Shown here piece after piece: positions 35,098 through 44,668 of a stretch of 49,364 nucleotides of DNA (position 1 is its first letter; every line of letters begins with the position of its first letter). The DNA comes from Sulfurimonas sp. (lineage in GTDB: Bacteria; Campylobacterota; Campylobacteria; Campylobacterales; Sulfurimonadaceae). Both the position numbers and the translations under genes were made by a program. The notes beneath the pieces were generated by a model. The model worked only from the letters and a program-made list of their open reading frames with translations. It was not told the origin of the DNA and did no database searches. Where the stretch lies: positions 1 through 49,364 of the forward strand of contig JAMOPL010000066.1 in the NCBI GenBank assembly GCA_027064515.1, read 5' to 3'.

Positions 35098-37623
35098 ATG
35101 AAAATATTTGTGTGGTTTATTGGAATAATAGTGACAATATTAATTTGTATATATGGGTTTTTATTCACATCATTTGGTAATTCAATAGTTCAGCCTATAA
35201 TTGAAGAGAAGATTCAAGAAGAAATAATGTTAGATACTAAGCTTAAACTATTCGCATTAGATATGAGTAAATTTGAATTAATTTTAGAGATTAGTTCTAA
35301 TAATACCATACACATAAAAGGAAACTATTCATTAATTAATCAAGCTTTTGATATAGCGTATAGAATTAAATTAAAAAAATTAGAAACTTTTGAATCACTT
35401 ATAAATACTAAGTTAAAAGGTTCTTTGAATACAGATGGCTCAGTAAGAGGTAATTTAGCATTAATGAGTATTAATGGGAAAAGTGATTTTGCTAATAGTG
35501 ATACTAAATATAAAATAGTGTTAAAAGATTTTAATCCAATTTCAATTATTGCAGATATAAAAAAAGCAGATTTAAAAACACTTTTATATATGGCTGAACA
35601 AAAAAAATATCTAAATGGGAAGATAGATGTAAAGATAAATTTTAAAAATATAATTCTACATAAATTGGATGGAAATTTAATTTTTCAAACTAAGAATGGA
35701 AAAATTGATACTGCTTTAATGCAAAAAGATTTTAATATTACTTTACCAAATACAAATTTTAATATGAATCTAAAAGCAGAATTTAAAAATGATAATATAA
35801 TTTATAACTATATTTTAAATTCAAACCTAGCAAAAATAAACTCTTTAGGTAAGGTTGTAGTAAATCCATTAAAAATATATGTAAAATATGGTATTGATGT
35901 AAAAGAGTTAGCACTCTTAAAACCAATCACAAATAGCTCTCTTCGTGGAGTATTTTCTACTGATGGTTTTGTTAAAGGTTCTAGAAATCTTATGTTGATT
36001 GATGGTAAATCAGATATAGCACAAAGTAAAACTAATTATAAAATAGAGCTAGTTGACTTTAAGCCTAGAAGTGCAATAGTAAGTATAAAAAAAGCTAAGT
36101 TGGAAAAACTTTTATATATGTTAGAGAAACCAAGTTATGCTTCATCTGATTTAGATATTGAACTTAATTTTACATCACTTGAGCCTAAAAATTTAGCAGG
36201 TATAGCTGATATAAAATTATCAAATGGTTTGATAAATTTAGAGATTATGAAAAATATTTATGATGTTAAAATTCCTAAAACAAAATTTAATTCTAATACA
36301 CATATTGATTTAAAAGGTGAAAGTATAGACTATATATCACATTTTGATTCTAATTTTGCAAGTTTAAGTTCCAAGGGTAAAATTATTCCTGAGAGTATGG
36401 CAATAGATGCGATTTATGGAGTAGATGTAAAGGAGTTGGCAGTGTTGAAGCCAATAACTGGTGCAGATGTTCGAGGTTCTTTTAAATTAGATGGAAAAGT
36501 AAAAGGTGATAAAAGTAATTTAGTTGTTGATGGAAAAAGTGATATAGCAGATTCTGATACTATATTTATTTTGAATTTAAAAGAGTTTGAACCTATCTCA
36601 TTAAAAGCAAGTATGAAAAATTTAAAACTTGCAAAAGTATTATATATGGCTAAACAAGCAAATTTTGCAGATGGAATCTTCTCTTTAAATGTAGATATGA
36701 GTGATTTAAGAGAATCTAAATTAAAGGGTGTGGTGATTTCAAGTATTGAAAATGGTTTAGTTGATTCTAGGTATATAACAAAGGCTTATAAGTTTAAAAC
36801 TAATATGCCAATAACAACTTTTAAATTAAATACAAAAACAAAAATAGATGGTGATATAGCTGATACAAAATTAAATTTAAAATCAACACTTGCAAATTTT
36901 GATATAAATAGAGCTAGAATAAACTTGAAAGATAGTTCTATTGATAGTGATTATATAGCAATAGTACCAAACTTAGATAAGCTATTTTTTATAAGTGATA
37001 GGCATCTCAAAGGCTCAATGATAGCTAATGGAAAGTTTAATAAAGCAAAAGATTTAGATTTAACAATGCACTCAAAAATAGCAGGTGGAAAGATAAATTT
37101 AAAAGTACATAATGATGATTTACATGCTGATTTATACTCTATAAAAACTCTAAATATATCCAAAATTTTAATCTATCCTGAACTATTTAACTCATACTTA
37201 AATGGTAATTTAGATTATAATTTAGCAAAAGAGAATGGTATATTTAATGGAACACTAAAAGATGGAAAATTTATAAAAAATCATATTTTAACTTTAGTGC
37301 AAAATTATGCAAGGATTGATTTGTATAGAGAAAATTTTAAGGGTAGAGTTAATGCTAAAATTAACAAAGAGAAGATTCTATCTTCATTATATTTAAAATC
37401 AAATAGTTCTTCAATAACCACTAAAAATACTAAACTAAATACTAAAACTAAAAAGATAAAATCTAAAATAGATATCAATGCTAATAATAATCATTTAACT
37501 CTTAAATTAACTGGTGATATAGAAGAACCAAAGATAGAGATTGATGCTCAAAAACTCATAGAAGATGAGATAAAAAAAGAGGTAAATAAAAAACTTGGAA
37601 ATTTTTTAAAGGGGCTTTTTTAG
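35098..37623 (+). CDS. AsmA-like inner-membrane-anchored protein with three internal repeats
   Basis: 841 residues. One N-terminal membrane helix (WFIGIIVTILICIYGFLFT) anchors a long, beta-strand-rich, low-complexity body in the periplasm, the layout of the AsmA/TamB group of proposed phospholipid carriers. Three repeats share the pattern GxxxxDGxVxG, then (I/V)(N/D)GKSD(F/I)A, then LxxFxPIS, then KxLYMAE-like, at about residues 102, 271 and 447. The C-terminal ~150 residues (KGRVNAKINKEKILSSLYLKSNSSSI, DIEEPKIEIDA) resemble the end of AsmA-family proteins. It is a single gene, divergent from the nap operon and convergent with comF. The family assignment is by overall pattern. Confidence 0.75.
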   Translation: MKIFVWFIGIIVTILICIYGFLFTSFGNSIVQPIIEEKIQEEIMLDTKLKLFALDMSKFELILEISSNNTIHIKGNYSLINQAFDIAYRIKLKKLETFESLINTKLKGSLNTDGSVRGNLALMSINGKSDFANSDTKYKIVLKDFNPISIIADIKKADLKTLLYMAEQKKYLNGKIDVKINFKNIILHKLDGNLIFQTKNGKIDTALMQKDFNITLPNTNFNMNLKAEFKNDNIIYNYILNSNLAKINSLGKVVVNPLKIYVKYGIDVKELALLKPITNSSLRGVFSTDGFVKGSRNLMLIDGKSDIAQSKTNYKIELVDFKPRSAIVSIKKAKLEKLLYMLEKPSYASSDLDIELNFTSLEPKNLAGIADIKLSNGLINLEIMKNIYDVKIPKTKFNSNTHIDLKGESIDYISHFDSNFASLSSKGKIIPESMAIDAIYGVDVKELAVLKPITGADVRGSFKLDGKVKGDKSNLVVDGKSDIADSDTIFILNLKEFEPISLKASMKNLKLAKVLYMAKQANFADGIFSLNVDMSDLRESKLKGVVISSIENGLVDSRYITKAYKFKTNMPITTFKLNTKTKIDGDIADTKLNLKSTLANFDINRARINLKDSSIDSDYIAIVPNLDKLFFISDRHLKGSMIANGKFNKAKDLDLTMHSKIAGGKINLKVHNDDLHADLYSIKTLNISKILIYPELFNSYLNGNLDYNLAKENGIFNGTLKDGKFIKNHILTLVQNYARIDLYRENFKGRVNAKINKEKILSSLYLKSNSSSITTKNTKLNTKTKKIKSKIDINANNNHLTLKLTGDIEEPKIEIDAQKLIEDEIKKEVNKKLGNFLKGLF

Positions 37624-37626
37624 AGT

Positions 37627-38202
37627 TTATTCAAAACTGACATCACTCAGAGTTAAACAAAAAATGACTTTTTTATTACTTGATTCTAGTATTTGAATAG
37701 CTTGTGAAAGAGTTGAACCAGTTGTAATAATATCATCAACTAAAATTATATGATTATTATCAAACTCATTTAGTTTAAAATCTCTAGGGTTTAGAATTCT
37801 AAATTCCTTAGTTTTCCCAGCATAAGAGATTCTATTTTTTGCTCTTAATTTATTATAAAGTGGTTTTATATTTTTACTTTTTAATGAGTTGTTTAAAATT
37901 GCTGTATGAGAATATCCATTTTCTATATGGTCATCGATACCAATGGATACAATCTTTTCATCTATATCAAACTCTTTTGCAAATTTAGTAAAACTTAGTT
38001 TTGCTAGAATCTTATATATGTAGAATCCTAAATCGGTATGTTTAGTATGAAGTAACTCTTTTATCTCATTATATTTGTAAAATGAGATAACTTCAATATT
38101 ATTTAGAATCTTTCGTTTATATATTTTAGGGGTTAAATAGAGTTCTTGACAAGTGGGGCAGATGTGTAAGAGTGAAAAACTCTCACACAATAAACATTTC
38201 AT
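37627..38202 (-). CDS. ComF-family phosphoribosyltransferase-like protein
   Basis: 191 residues. A zinc-finger-like start CLLCESFSLLHICPTC is followed by the amidophosphoribosyl-transferase-type fold with its PRPP loop HIILVDDIITTGSTLSQAI (about 150-168). Relatives (ComF/GntX) take part in DNA uptake in naturally competent bacteria, though the enzymatic substrate is unknown. It sits 13 bp behind lepA and two genes behind prs, which makes the PRPP used by such enzymes. That link may be chance. Confidence 0.9.
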   Translation of the reverse strand: MKCLLCESFSLLHICPTCQELYLTPKIYKRKILNNIEVISFYKYNEIKELLHTKHTDLGFYIYKILAKLSFTKFAKEFDIDEKIVSIGIDDHIENGYSHTAILNNSLKSKNIKPLYNKLRAKNRISYAGKTKEFRILNPRDFKLNEFDNNHIILVDDIITTGSTLSQAIQILESSNKKVIFCLTLSDVSFE

Positions 38203-38215
38203 AATAGAATCTTTG

Positions 38216-40006
38216 TTAGTCCATTTTAAGAACTGACATAAATGCCTCTTGAGGAAGTTGTACTTTCCCGATAGACTTCATTCTTTTCTTACCAGCTTTT
38301 TGTTTCTCTAGTAGTTTTCTTTTACGAGTAATATCACCACCATAACATTTAGCAGTAACATTTTTACCCATAGATTTAACAGTTTCTCTTGCGATAATCT
38401 GAGAACCTAAAGATGCTTGAACAGCTACCTCAAAAAGTTGTCTAGGGATTAACTCTTTCATATTTTTCACAAGAACTCTACCACGAGGAAGTGCTTGATT
38501 ACGAGGAACAACGATACTTAGTGCATCAACTGCCTCACCAGCTACCTTAATATCAAGTTTAACTAAGTCACCCACTTTAAAATCGATAGGCTCATAATCA
38601 AATGAAGCATAACCTTTTGAGATAGATTTTAGAGTGTCATAAAAATCCATAACAATCTCATTCATTGGAATTTCATACTCAAGCATAACTCTATCTTCAT
38701 TAAGATATGTCATTTTTGTTTGAGTTCCTCTTTTGCTTATTAAAAGAGTGATAATATTTCCAAGATATTCAGCAGGAGTAATAACAGTTGCTCTTACATA
38801 AGGCTCTTCGATTCTCTCTATCTTTTGAACAGGTGGAAGTTGAGAAGGATTCTGAACCTCTACCATATCACCATTTGTAAGATATACATTATAAACAACA
38901 GATGGAGCTGAAGCGATAAGGTCAAGATTAAATTCTCTCTCTAGTCTCTCTTTGATAACTTCCATATGAAGCATACCAAGAAAACCAACACGGAATCCAA
39001 ATCCTAATGCAACTGATGTTTCAGGTTCATAAGAGAGTGAAGAATCGTTTAAACGAAGTTTATCAAGTGCATCTCTTAAATCTTCAAACTTATCTGTATC
39101 TATTGGATAGATTCCAGCAAATACAAATGGTTTTGCAGGTTCGTAAGTTCCAACAGGCTTGGCAGTTGGATTTTTTACATCAGTGATAGTATCACCAACA
39201 TTGATAACAGCAACCTCTTTAAGACCTAAAACAACGATTCCAATCTCACCACACTCAATAGTTTTAGTTTTGATTTTTTTCATTGGGTGAGGGTACATAA
39301 GGTCAAGAATCTGATGCTCTTCACCATTACTCATAAGCTTAATATTTTGACCTTTTTTCACTTGACCATCAAATACACGAACAAGAGCTAATGCACCTAA
39401 GTATTGGTCAAACCAAGAATCATAGATGATAGCTTTTGTAGTAGCCTCAGGGTCACCAACAGGTGCAGGAACTCTATCCACGATAGAATCGATTAATTCT
39501 CTGATTCCCACACCAGTTTTTGCAGATACTAAACAAGCATCAGTAGCATCGATTCCGATAGATGTTTCTATCTCTTCAGCAACTCTTTCAGGTTCAGCAG
39601 CAGGAAGGTCGATTTTGTTGATAACAGGGATAAGTTCAAGGTCATTATCAAGTGCTAAATAAACATTTGCAATAGTTTGAGCCTCAACACCTTGTGCTGC
39701 ATCAACAATAAGTAAAGCACCATCAGATGAAGCAAGAGATTTACTCACCTCATAAGAGAAATCAACATGACCCGGAGTGTCAATAAGGTTTAAAATATAA
39801 TGTTCACCATCTTTTACATAGTCAAGTCTAACAGATTGTGCTTTAATCGTGATTCCACGCTCTTGCTCGATCTCCATAGTATCCATCATCTGAGTACCCA
39901 TCTCACGCTCAGTTACAGAACCACACTCTTGGATGATTCTATCAGCTAAAGTACTTTTACCGTGATCGATATGTGCTATGATAGAGAAGTTTCTAATATT
40001 TTTCAA
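38216..40006 (-). CDS. lepA: Elongation factor 4 (LepA)
   Basis: 596-residue translational GTPase that acts on stalled or back-translocated ribosomes. G1 is [19 protein letters not shown]2 lies near [10 protein letters not shown]3 is [15 protein letters not shown]4 is VINKIDLP, and G5 is VSAKTGVG. The LepA-specific C-terminal domain includes [27 protein letters not shown]. It starts 9 bp behind prs on the same strand. Nothing unusual. Confidence 0.97.
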   Translation of the reverse strand: MKNIRNFSIIAHIDHGKSTLADRIIQECGSVTEREMGTQMMDTMEIEQERGITIKAQSVRLDYVKDGEHYILNLIDTPGHVDFSYEVSKSLASSDGALLIVDAAQGVEAQTIANVYLALDNDLELIPVINKIDLPAAEPERVAEEIETSIGIDATDACLVSAKTGVGIRELIDSIVDRVPAPVGDPEATTKAIIYDSWFDQYLGALALVRVFDGQVKKGQNIKLMSNGEEHQILDLMYPHPMKKIKTKTIECGEIGIVVLGLKEVAVINVGDTITDVKNPTAKPVGTYEPAKPFVFAGIYPIDTDKFEDLRDALDKLRLNDSSLSYEPETSVALGFGFRVGFLGMLHMEVIKERLEREFNLDLIASAPSVVYNVYLTNGDMVEVQNPSQLPPVQKIERIEEPYVRATVITPAEYLGNIITLLISKRGTQTKMTYLNEDRVMLEYEIPMNEIVMDFYDTLKSISKGYASFDYEPIDFKVGDLVKLDIKVAGEAVDALSIVVPRNQALPRGRVLVKNMKELIPRQLFEVAVQASLGSQIIARETVKSMGKNVTAKCYGGDITRKRKLLEKQKAGKKRMKSIGKVQLPQEAFMSVLKMD

Positions 40007-40015
40007 ATAAATGCC

Positions 40016-40942
40016 CTATGTAAAAAGTGAATTAACACTCTCATTATGATAAACACGACGAATCACTTCTGCGAAAAGAGGAGCAACTGTTAATACTTTA
40101 ATTTTTTTATGTTCTTTTGTTTCTAGTGTGTTTGTAATAATAAGCTCATCAAGCTCACCATTTTCTAGATTTTCATAAGCTTTTCCACTTAGTACTCCAT
40201 GTGTAGCACATGCCATAACAGAAGTAGCACCTCTATTTTTAAGTGCAGTAGCAGCTTTAACCATAGTTCCAGCAGTATCTACCATATCATCTATCATAAT
40301 AACATCGTAACCTTCAACATCACCGATGATTCCCATCACTTCAGCTTCATTTGCTTTTTCACGACGCTTATCAACGATAACCATATCAAGCCCCATTCTT
40401 TTTGCAAAATATCTAGCTCTTGCAACACCACCAATATCTGGACTAGCTATAATAGGATTTTTAAGATTTTTACTTTTTATATAGTGTTCAAAAGTTACAG
40501 AACCATAAAGATTATCAACAGGTATGTCAAAAAAACCTTGAATTTGACCAGCATGTAAGTCGATAGTGATTACTCTATCGATACCAGCAGTTTCATAAAG
40601 GTTAGCTACAAGTTTAGCTGTAATAGGCACACGAGGAGCAGCTTTTCTATCTTGTCTTGCATAACCATAATAAGGAACAACAGCAGTAATACTTTGAGCA
40701 GATGAACGCTTGAGAGCATCTGTCATAATTAAAAGTTCCATTAAATTATCATTAGATGGAGCACCAGTTGATTGAACGATAAATACATCACGACCACGAA
40801 CAGATTCAGCAATTTGTACTGAAATTTCACCATCACTAAACTTTTTAGTATCAGCATTAGCCAATGGTACATCTAAAATTTGACAAATCTCTTTTGCAAA
40901 CTCAACACTAGCAGAACCAGCAAAAACTTTATAACCACGCAT
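40016..40942 (-). CDS. prs: Ribose-phosphate pyrophosphokinase
   Basis: Makes PRPP from ribose 5-phosphate and ATP for purine, pyrimidine, His and Trp synthesis. Visible are the N-terminal GSASVEFAKEICQIL, the flexible-loop region YYGYARQDRKAAPRVPI, the metal-binding DLHAGQIQGFFDIPVDNL, and the PRPP loop VIMIDDMVDTAGTMVKAA. 308 residues is normal. AAGGAA lies before the ATG. It precedes lepA in one unit. Confidence 0.97.
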   Translation of the reverse strand: MRGYKVFAGSASVEFAKEICQILDVPLANADTKKFSDGEISVQIAESVRGRDVFIVQSTGAPSNDNLMELLIMTDALKRSSAQSITAVVPYYGYARQDRKAAPRVPITAKLVANLYETAGIDRVITIDLHAGQIQGFFDIPVDNLYGSVTFEHYIKSKNLKNPIIASPDIGGVARARYFAKRMGLDMVIVDKRREKANEAEVMGIIGDVEGYDVIMIDDMVDTAGTMVKAATALKNRGATSVMACATHGVLSGKAYENLENGELDELIITNTLETKEHKKIKVLTVAPLFAEVIRRVYHNESVNSLFT

Positions 40943-41001
40943 GGGATTCCTTTTTGGAAAAATTGATATGTAATATTACAAAAATAGTGCTGTTGGAGTT
41001 A

Positions 41002-41913
41002 TTAAACCAAAATATCTTTAGCAACTTGAAATTGATTTGCTGTCATAAGATGAATTTTAGGATGGAACTCTTTTAGTTCATCAAAAAGATTTTTACTAAG
41101 TTCAAAGCCAACTTTATACTCTTCATCAGCACCTTTTCCATTTGCAATTCTTAGCTCTTCAATCCATTTTTGGGGTACATTTATACCTGGAACATGAGCA
41201 GATAAAAATTGTGCAGTTCTAAGTTTTGTAATTGGGAAGATTCCAAAGATAAGTTCTGCTTCATTATGCTCACTTGAACACTCTTTATTTGCATTTTCTT
41301 TTAATTCTAACAGTTGTTTTGCATTTTCTAAATCATAAACTGGTTGAGTGATGATTCCACATGCTCCATGTTTTATCTTTTTTTGCATCTTTTTTTGAAG
41401 TGTTTTAGGATTTTTTGCAAAAGAGTTTACAACAGCAAATGGATGTATAGTTTTAGGTTTAGCACCAAGAGGCTTACCACTATAATCTATTCCAGAATTA
41501 AAACAAGAGATAATATCAAGTAATAAAGAGCTATCAGATTCAAAAACACCTTTTGCATGTGGTTGGTCAGATATAGTTGCAGGATCTCCTGTTAGGGCTA
41601 AGATAGCTCTTATATCGACCTCGTTAGCACCTAGTAAATCAGATTGTAATGCTATTTTATTTCTATCTCTCATACTCATTGTCGCAATTACGGGCTTGTT
41701 AAATCTATCTTGAAGCATTTTTGCTCCAAATAGAGAGTTATATTTTAGTTTAGCGAGAGGGTTATCTGTTGTTGAGAATCCATCTACAAGTTTGTCTAAA
41801 CCTAACTCCTCTATTTTATTTATAATAGGTGTAAACTGTGGAGAGTGGCTAGGTGTTGTTTCTAATGTAATATATGTTTCGTTATGAAGTTTATTTATGA
41901 GAGTGTCAAACAA
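41002..41913 (-). CDS. Methylenetetrahydrofolate reductase-like protein
   Basis: 303 residues with the TIM-barrel pattern of the MetF family. The N-terminal strand reads ITLETTPSHSP where typical MetF has an E-(F/L)-xPP motif. Later come GFSTTDNPLAKLKYNS, RAILALTGDPATIS (the A-L-x-G-D-P of the FAD site), HGACGIITQPVYDLENA, and FGIFPITKLRTAQFLSAHVPGINVP. These agree with an FAD-dependent folate oxidoreductase that makes 5-methyl-THF. A divergent N-terminal Glu motif means cofactor or partner differences are possible. It lies 59 bp upstream of prs and is divergent from serB. Confidence 0.8.
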   Translation of the reverse strand: MFDTLINKLHNETYITLETTPSHSPQFTPIINKIEELGLDKLVDGFSTTDNPLAKLKYNSLFGAKMLQDRFNKPVIATMSMRDRNKIALQSDLLGANEVDIRAILALTGDPATISDQPHAKGVFESDSSLLLDIISCFNSGIDYSGKPLGAKPKTIHPFAVVNSFAKNPKTLQKKMQKKIKHGACGIITQPVYDLENAKQLLELKENANKECSSEHNEAELIFGIFPITKLRTAQFLSAHVPGINVPQKWIEELRIANGKGADEEYKVGFELSKNLFDELKEFHPKIHLMTANQFQVAKDILV

Positions 41914-41933
41914 GAAAAATCCTAATAAGTGGG

Positions 41934-41939
41934 TATAAT
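41934..41939 (+). promoter_or_regulatory. -10 box (TATAAT) for serB
   Basis: A perfect TATAAT 31 bases before the serB ATG, in the short gap between divergent metF-like and serB genes. No -35 is visible. Confidence 0.5.
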
Positions 41940-41969
41940 TTCGTAATTATATCAAAAGGTAAAAAATTT

Positions 41970-42593
41970 ATGTTGAAATTAGCAGTATTTGATTTTGATT
42001 CTACATTGATGGATGGGGAAACAATCGATTTTTTTGCAGATGAATTGGGAATCGGTGAAGAGGTAGCGAGAATAACAGAAGAGGCTATGAGTGGAAGACT
42101 TGATTTTTTTGAGTCTTTACAACAAAGAGTAGGGTTGTTAGAAGGTCTTGATTTTAGTGTTGTTGAAAAAATAAGTCAGAAATTACCATATATGAATGGT
42201 GCTAAAGAGACAATAGCTGAACTTAAAAGCAGAGGTATTAAAGTTATCTGCTTTAGTGGTGGTTTTAGAAGTGCTACTGGTTATGCAAAAGATATATTGG
42301 GTTATGATGCAGATTTTTCAAATGTTTTACATGAAAAAGATGGAAAATTAACTGGTTTAGTGGGTGGAGATATGATGTTCTCACACTCAAAAGGTGATAT
42401 GTTAGTTAGACTTCAAAATATTTTAGGAATCACAGAAGCTGAAACATTGGTATGTGGTGATGGTGCGAATGATTTAAGTATGTTTGCACATGCTGGAACA
42501 AGAGTAGCTTTTTGTGCTAGAGAGATTCTAAGAAAAGAAGCAAATATAATCATAGATACAAAAGATTTAACAAAAATCTTAGAAAAAATATAA
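41970..42593 (+). CDS. serB: Phosphoserine phosphatase
   Basis: HAD-superfamily phosphatase giving L-serine. The nucleophile motif is LAVFDFDSTLMDGETIDFFA (motif I DxDxT-like), motif II lies in VICFSGGFRSATGYA, and motif III in VCGDGANDLSMFAHAGTRVAF. 207 residues matches the short SerB form. AAAGGT precedes the ATG. The next gene starts 9 bp downstream. Confidence 0.95.
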   Translation: MLKLAVFDFDSTLMDGETIDFFADELGIGEEVARITEEAMSGRLDFFESLQQRVGLLEGLDFSVVEKISQKLPYMNGAKETIAELKSRGIKVICFSGGFRSATGYAKDILGYDADFSNVLHEKDGKLTGLVGGDMMFSHSKGDMLVRLQNILGITEAETLVCGDGANDLSMFAHAGTRVAFCAREILRKEANIIIDTKDLTKILEKI

Positions 42594-42602
42594 AGGAATA
42601 TA

Positions 42603-42914
42603 ATGTTAGAAAATAGTGTTTGGAGACAATACAATGATGAGAATAATTTTAGAGAAAAATTAAGTAAATTTTGTGTGATGGATATAGAAGATATAGCTGA
42701 TAATGAAAAAGAGTTATATGGTGTACTAAAATCTAAACTTACTAAAAAAGAGTTAAAATTATTTGCAATGGATAGTGCAGGAATCTCTGATGAAGAGTTG
42801 TCTAGTGCTTTAGATTTAAATTCGGAAGAGCTTGAAAAGGCAAAGTTTAAACTATATAAAAAGTTTAAACAAGATAAAATTCGTTTATGTTTTAGAGCTT
42901 CAAATTTTAATTAG
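42603..42914 (+). CDS. Small uncharacterised protein with sigma-70 region 4-like helices
   Basis: 103 residues, all predicted helical, charged, cytoplasmic. The C-terminal half LKSKLTKKELKLFAMDSAGISDEELSSALDLNSEELEKAKFKLYKKF has the shape of a sigma-region-4 helix-turn-helix, in which the second helix follows a Leu-Asn-Ser turn. No sigma region 2 is present. It is 9 bp behind serB and probably co-transcribed. The function is unknown, and the HTH resemblance is a pattern call. Confidence 0.7.
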   Translation: MLENSVWRQYNDENNFREKLSKFCVMDIEDIADNEKELYGVLKSKLTKKELKLFAMDSAGISDEELSSALDLNSEELEKAKFKLYKKFKQDKIRLCFRASNFN

Positions 42915-42925
42915 TTAATTTTAAA

Positions 42926-42948
42926 GTTTCCATAATTTTTATGGAAAC
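42926..42948. terminator. Hairpin between the convergent serB unit and the OmpA-like gene
   Basis: GTTTCCATAA, loop TTT, TTATGGAAAC make a perfect 10-bp stem with a three-base loop. It lies in the 36-bp gap between two convergent genes. On the minus strand it is followed by TTTAAAATT; on the plus strand no U-tract follows. It most likely terminates the minus-strand gene. Confidence 0.6.
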
Positions 42949-42950
42949 AA

Positions 42951-44657
42951 CTACTGTTTCATAATAATTTTAAAAGATACTCTTCTTGATTTATCAAGAT
43001 TTTCATCTTCTCCGTTTTTAATATTTTTAGAGTAACTGAACCCACTACCCCTAATAATCTTACTTAGTATCTTTTGTGTTTTAGAATCTTGATTTCTAAA
43101 TATATAGCTTAATGTTGAGTATGAACGATTCATAGAGAGTTTTGAATTTTTAAGGTAACTATTTTGAAAATCTAAATTACCCCATTCACTAGATGTGTGG
43201 CCATTTATCTCTAAAGTATCAATTTTATTGTTATATTTGATTAAAATAGGGATGAGTTTTTTAGAAAAACTGTCTAAAAACTCTTTTTGTTTTTTTGTAA
43301 GTTTATAATCACCAACATTAAAATACAAAGATTTATCTATAAATTCTAAGTCTAAATCATCTTTTATAAATAGTTTATTATTTTGAATCTCTTTTTTAAA
43401 ACTATTTTGAATCTCTAAATTTATATCTGATTTTTGTTTCGGTAGTTGTGAGATTGAGGCATCACTATTTAATTTAACTATCCACATATTTGATTCTTGA
43501 GAATCTTCACTTGTGTTAATTCCAACTGCAACTGCTTTTGAATTATGAGTTATAGTAACCCCATTAAATTCATCAAAGTTTTTACCACCATAGTGTGCTT
43601 GTTTTACAAGATTTAATGAATTATTTAGAATCATTACGAGTGCATCAGTATTTTGTGTATCATTTATAAATCCAGTACCAATAATATTTCCATTGCTAAA
43701 CTCTTTTATATCTTTTAGTCCACTTGAATAATTTGTAAATATCTCTTTATCAATTAAAATATTTTTATACAGATCAAATTTTATCAATCTTATTTGTTCT
43801 TTATTTGTGTCATCTTTTTGTGTAAATGATAGTAGAAAATTGTTATCTTTTAATTTTATCACTTTATATGGTGTAACTTTATTTATATCTTTATAGTGTT
43901 TTAACCATAACTTATCTCCATTTTCTGTTAGTCTTGTTAGTGTTAAATCTTTATTATTTTCATTTGTTGTTGTACTAACAATAATAATAGAACCATCAGA
44001 AGCTTCAACACCACTTATACCTTGGTCATCATATTGAGTGCCATATTTTCTACTCCATAACTTTTGACCATTCTTGGAGAATCTTGTTACATAAATATCA
44101 TTTAACCCTAGTCCAGTTTCAAAAATGTTATCGTATGAATATCTAGATGTGATAGATGAGCCTATTGTTAACACACCACCATCTCTAAGAGAGATTAAAT
44201 CATTTAATCTATCATAATTTTTTGTTCCAATTGTTCTCGTAAAAATAGTTTGAGCTTCTGAATCTAGTTTAATAATAAGGATAGATCCATCATTCGTATC
44301 TCCACCAATAAAGTATCCATTTGATGGTGTTTTTACAACTGAAATTGCTTCACCAAATTGTGAAATATTTATAATTTTATTTAAAGATGTTTTTCCAAAC
44401 TTATCAATTTTAGTAAGATACATTAATGAACCATGATTAGAAGAGACACTTTTTAAATATGAAAAAGCATCAGTATAAGTTTTTGAATTATTACTCTTGT
44501 TGTCATAGTTTCTTGTAAATCCGACAGCACTAATTTTTCTATCATAATCTTCTGTAACATCAAACAAAACATCATTAAATGGTTTTTCTATAATAATAGA
44601 AAAATCTTTACTAAAAAGTATAGTAGTAAGTATAAGTAATTGTAAAATATATTTCAT
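42951..44657 (-). CDS. Secreted beta-propeller-like protein with C-terminal OmpA domain
   Basis: 568 residues. A signal peptide (ILQLLILTTILFS) leads into about 380 residues of repeated strand units of the form GxxIVxxT-LTRLxxNGDKLWxKxY (SIIIVSTTTNENNKDLTLTRLTENGDKLW, GGVLTIGSSITSRYSYD), typical of delta-60/Kelch-like propellers. The last ~120 residues are OmpA-C-like: FNVGDYKLTKKQKEFLDSFSKK, then TLEINGHTSSEWG, and NLDKSRRVSFKI, which would bind peptidoglycan. A lone peptidoglycan-tethered propeller is not a standard architecture. It is 11 bp behind the GGDEF gene on the same strand. Confidence 0.82.
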   Translation of the reverse strand: MKYILQLLILTTILFSKDFSIIIEKPFNDVLFDVTEDYDRKISAVGFTRNYDNKSNNSKTYTDAFSYLKSVSSNHGSLMYLTKIDKFGKTSLNKIINISQFGEAISVVKTPSNGYFIGGDTNDGSILIIKLDSEAQTIFTRTIGTKNYDRLNDLISLRDGGVLTIGSSITSRYSYDNIFETGLGLNDIYVTRFSKNGQKLWSRKYGTQYDDQGISGVEASDGSIIIVSTTTNENNKDLTLTRLTENGDKLWLKHYKDINKVTPYKVIKLKDNNFLLSFTQKDDTNKEQIRLIKFDLYKNILIDKEIFTNYSSGLKDIKEFSNGNIIGTGFINDTQNTDALVMILNNSLNLVKQAHYGGKNFDEFNGVTITHNSKAVAVGINTSEDSQESNMWIVKLNSDASISQLPKQKSDINLEIQNSFKKEIQNNKLFIKDDLDLEFIDKSLYFNVGDYKLTKKQKEFLDSFSKKLIPILIKYNNKIDTLEINGHTSSEWGNLDFQNSYLKNSKLSMNRSYSTLSYIFRNQDSKTQKILSKIIRGSGFSYSKNIKNGEDENLDKSRRVSFKIIMKQ

Positions 44658-44668
44658 TATTTTCTCTT

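Noticed and set aside
40199-40558. Plus-strand 119-residue ORF inside prs
   Set aside because: Antisense shadow rich in Ser/Ile/His; prs is clearly the real gene.
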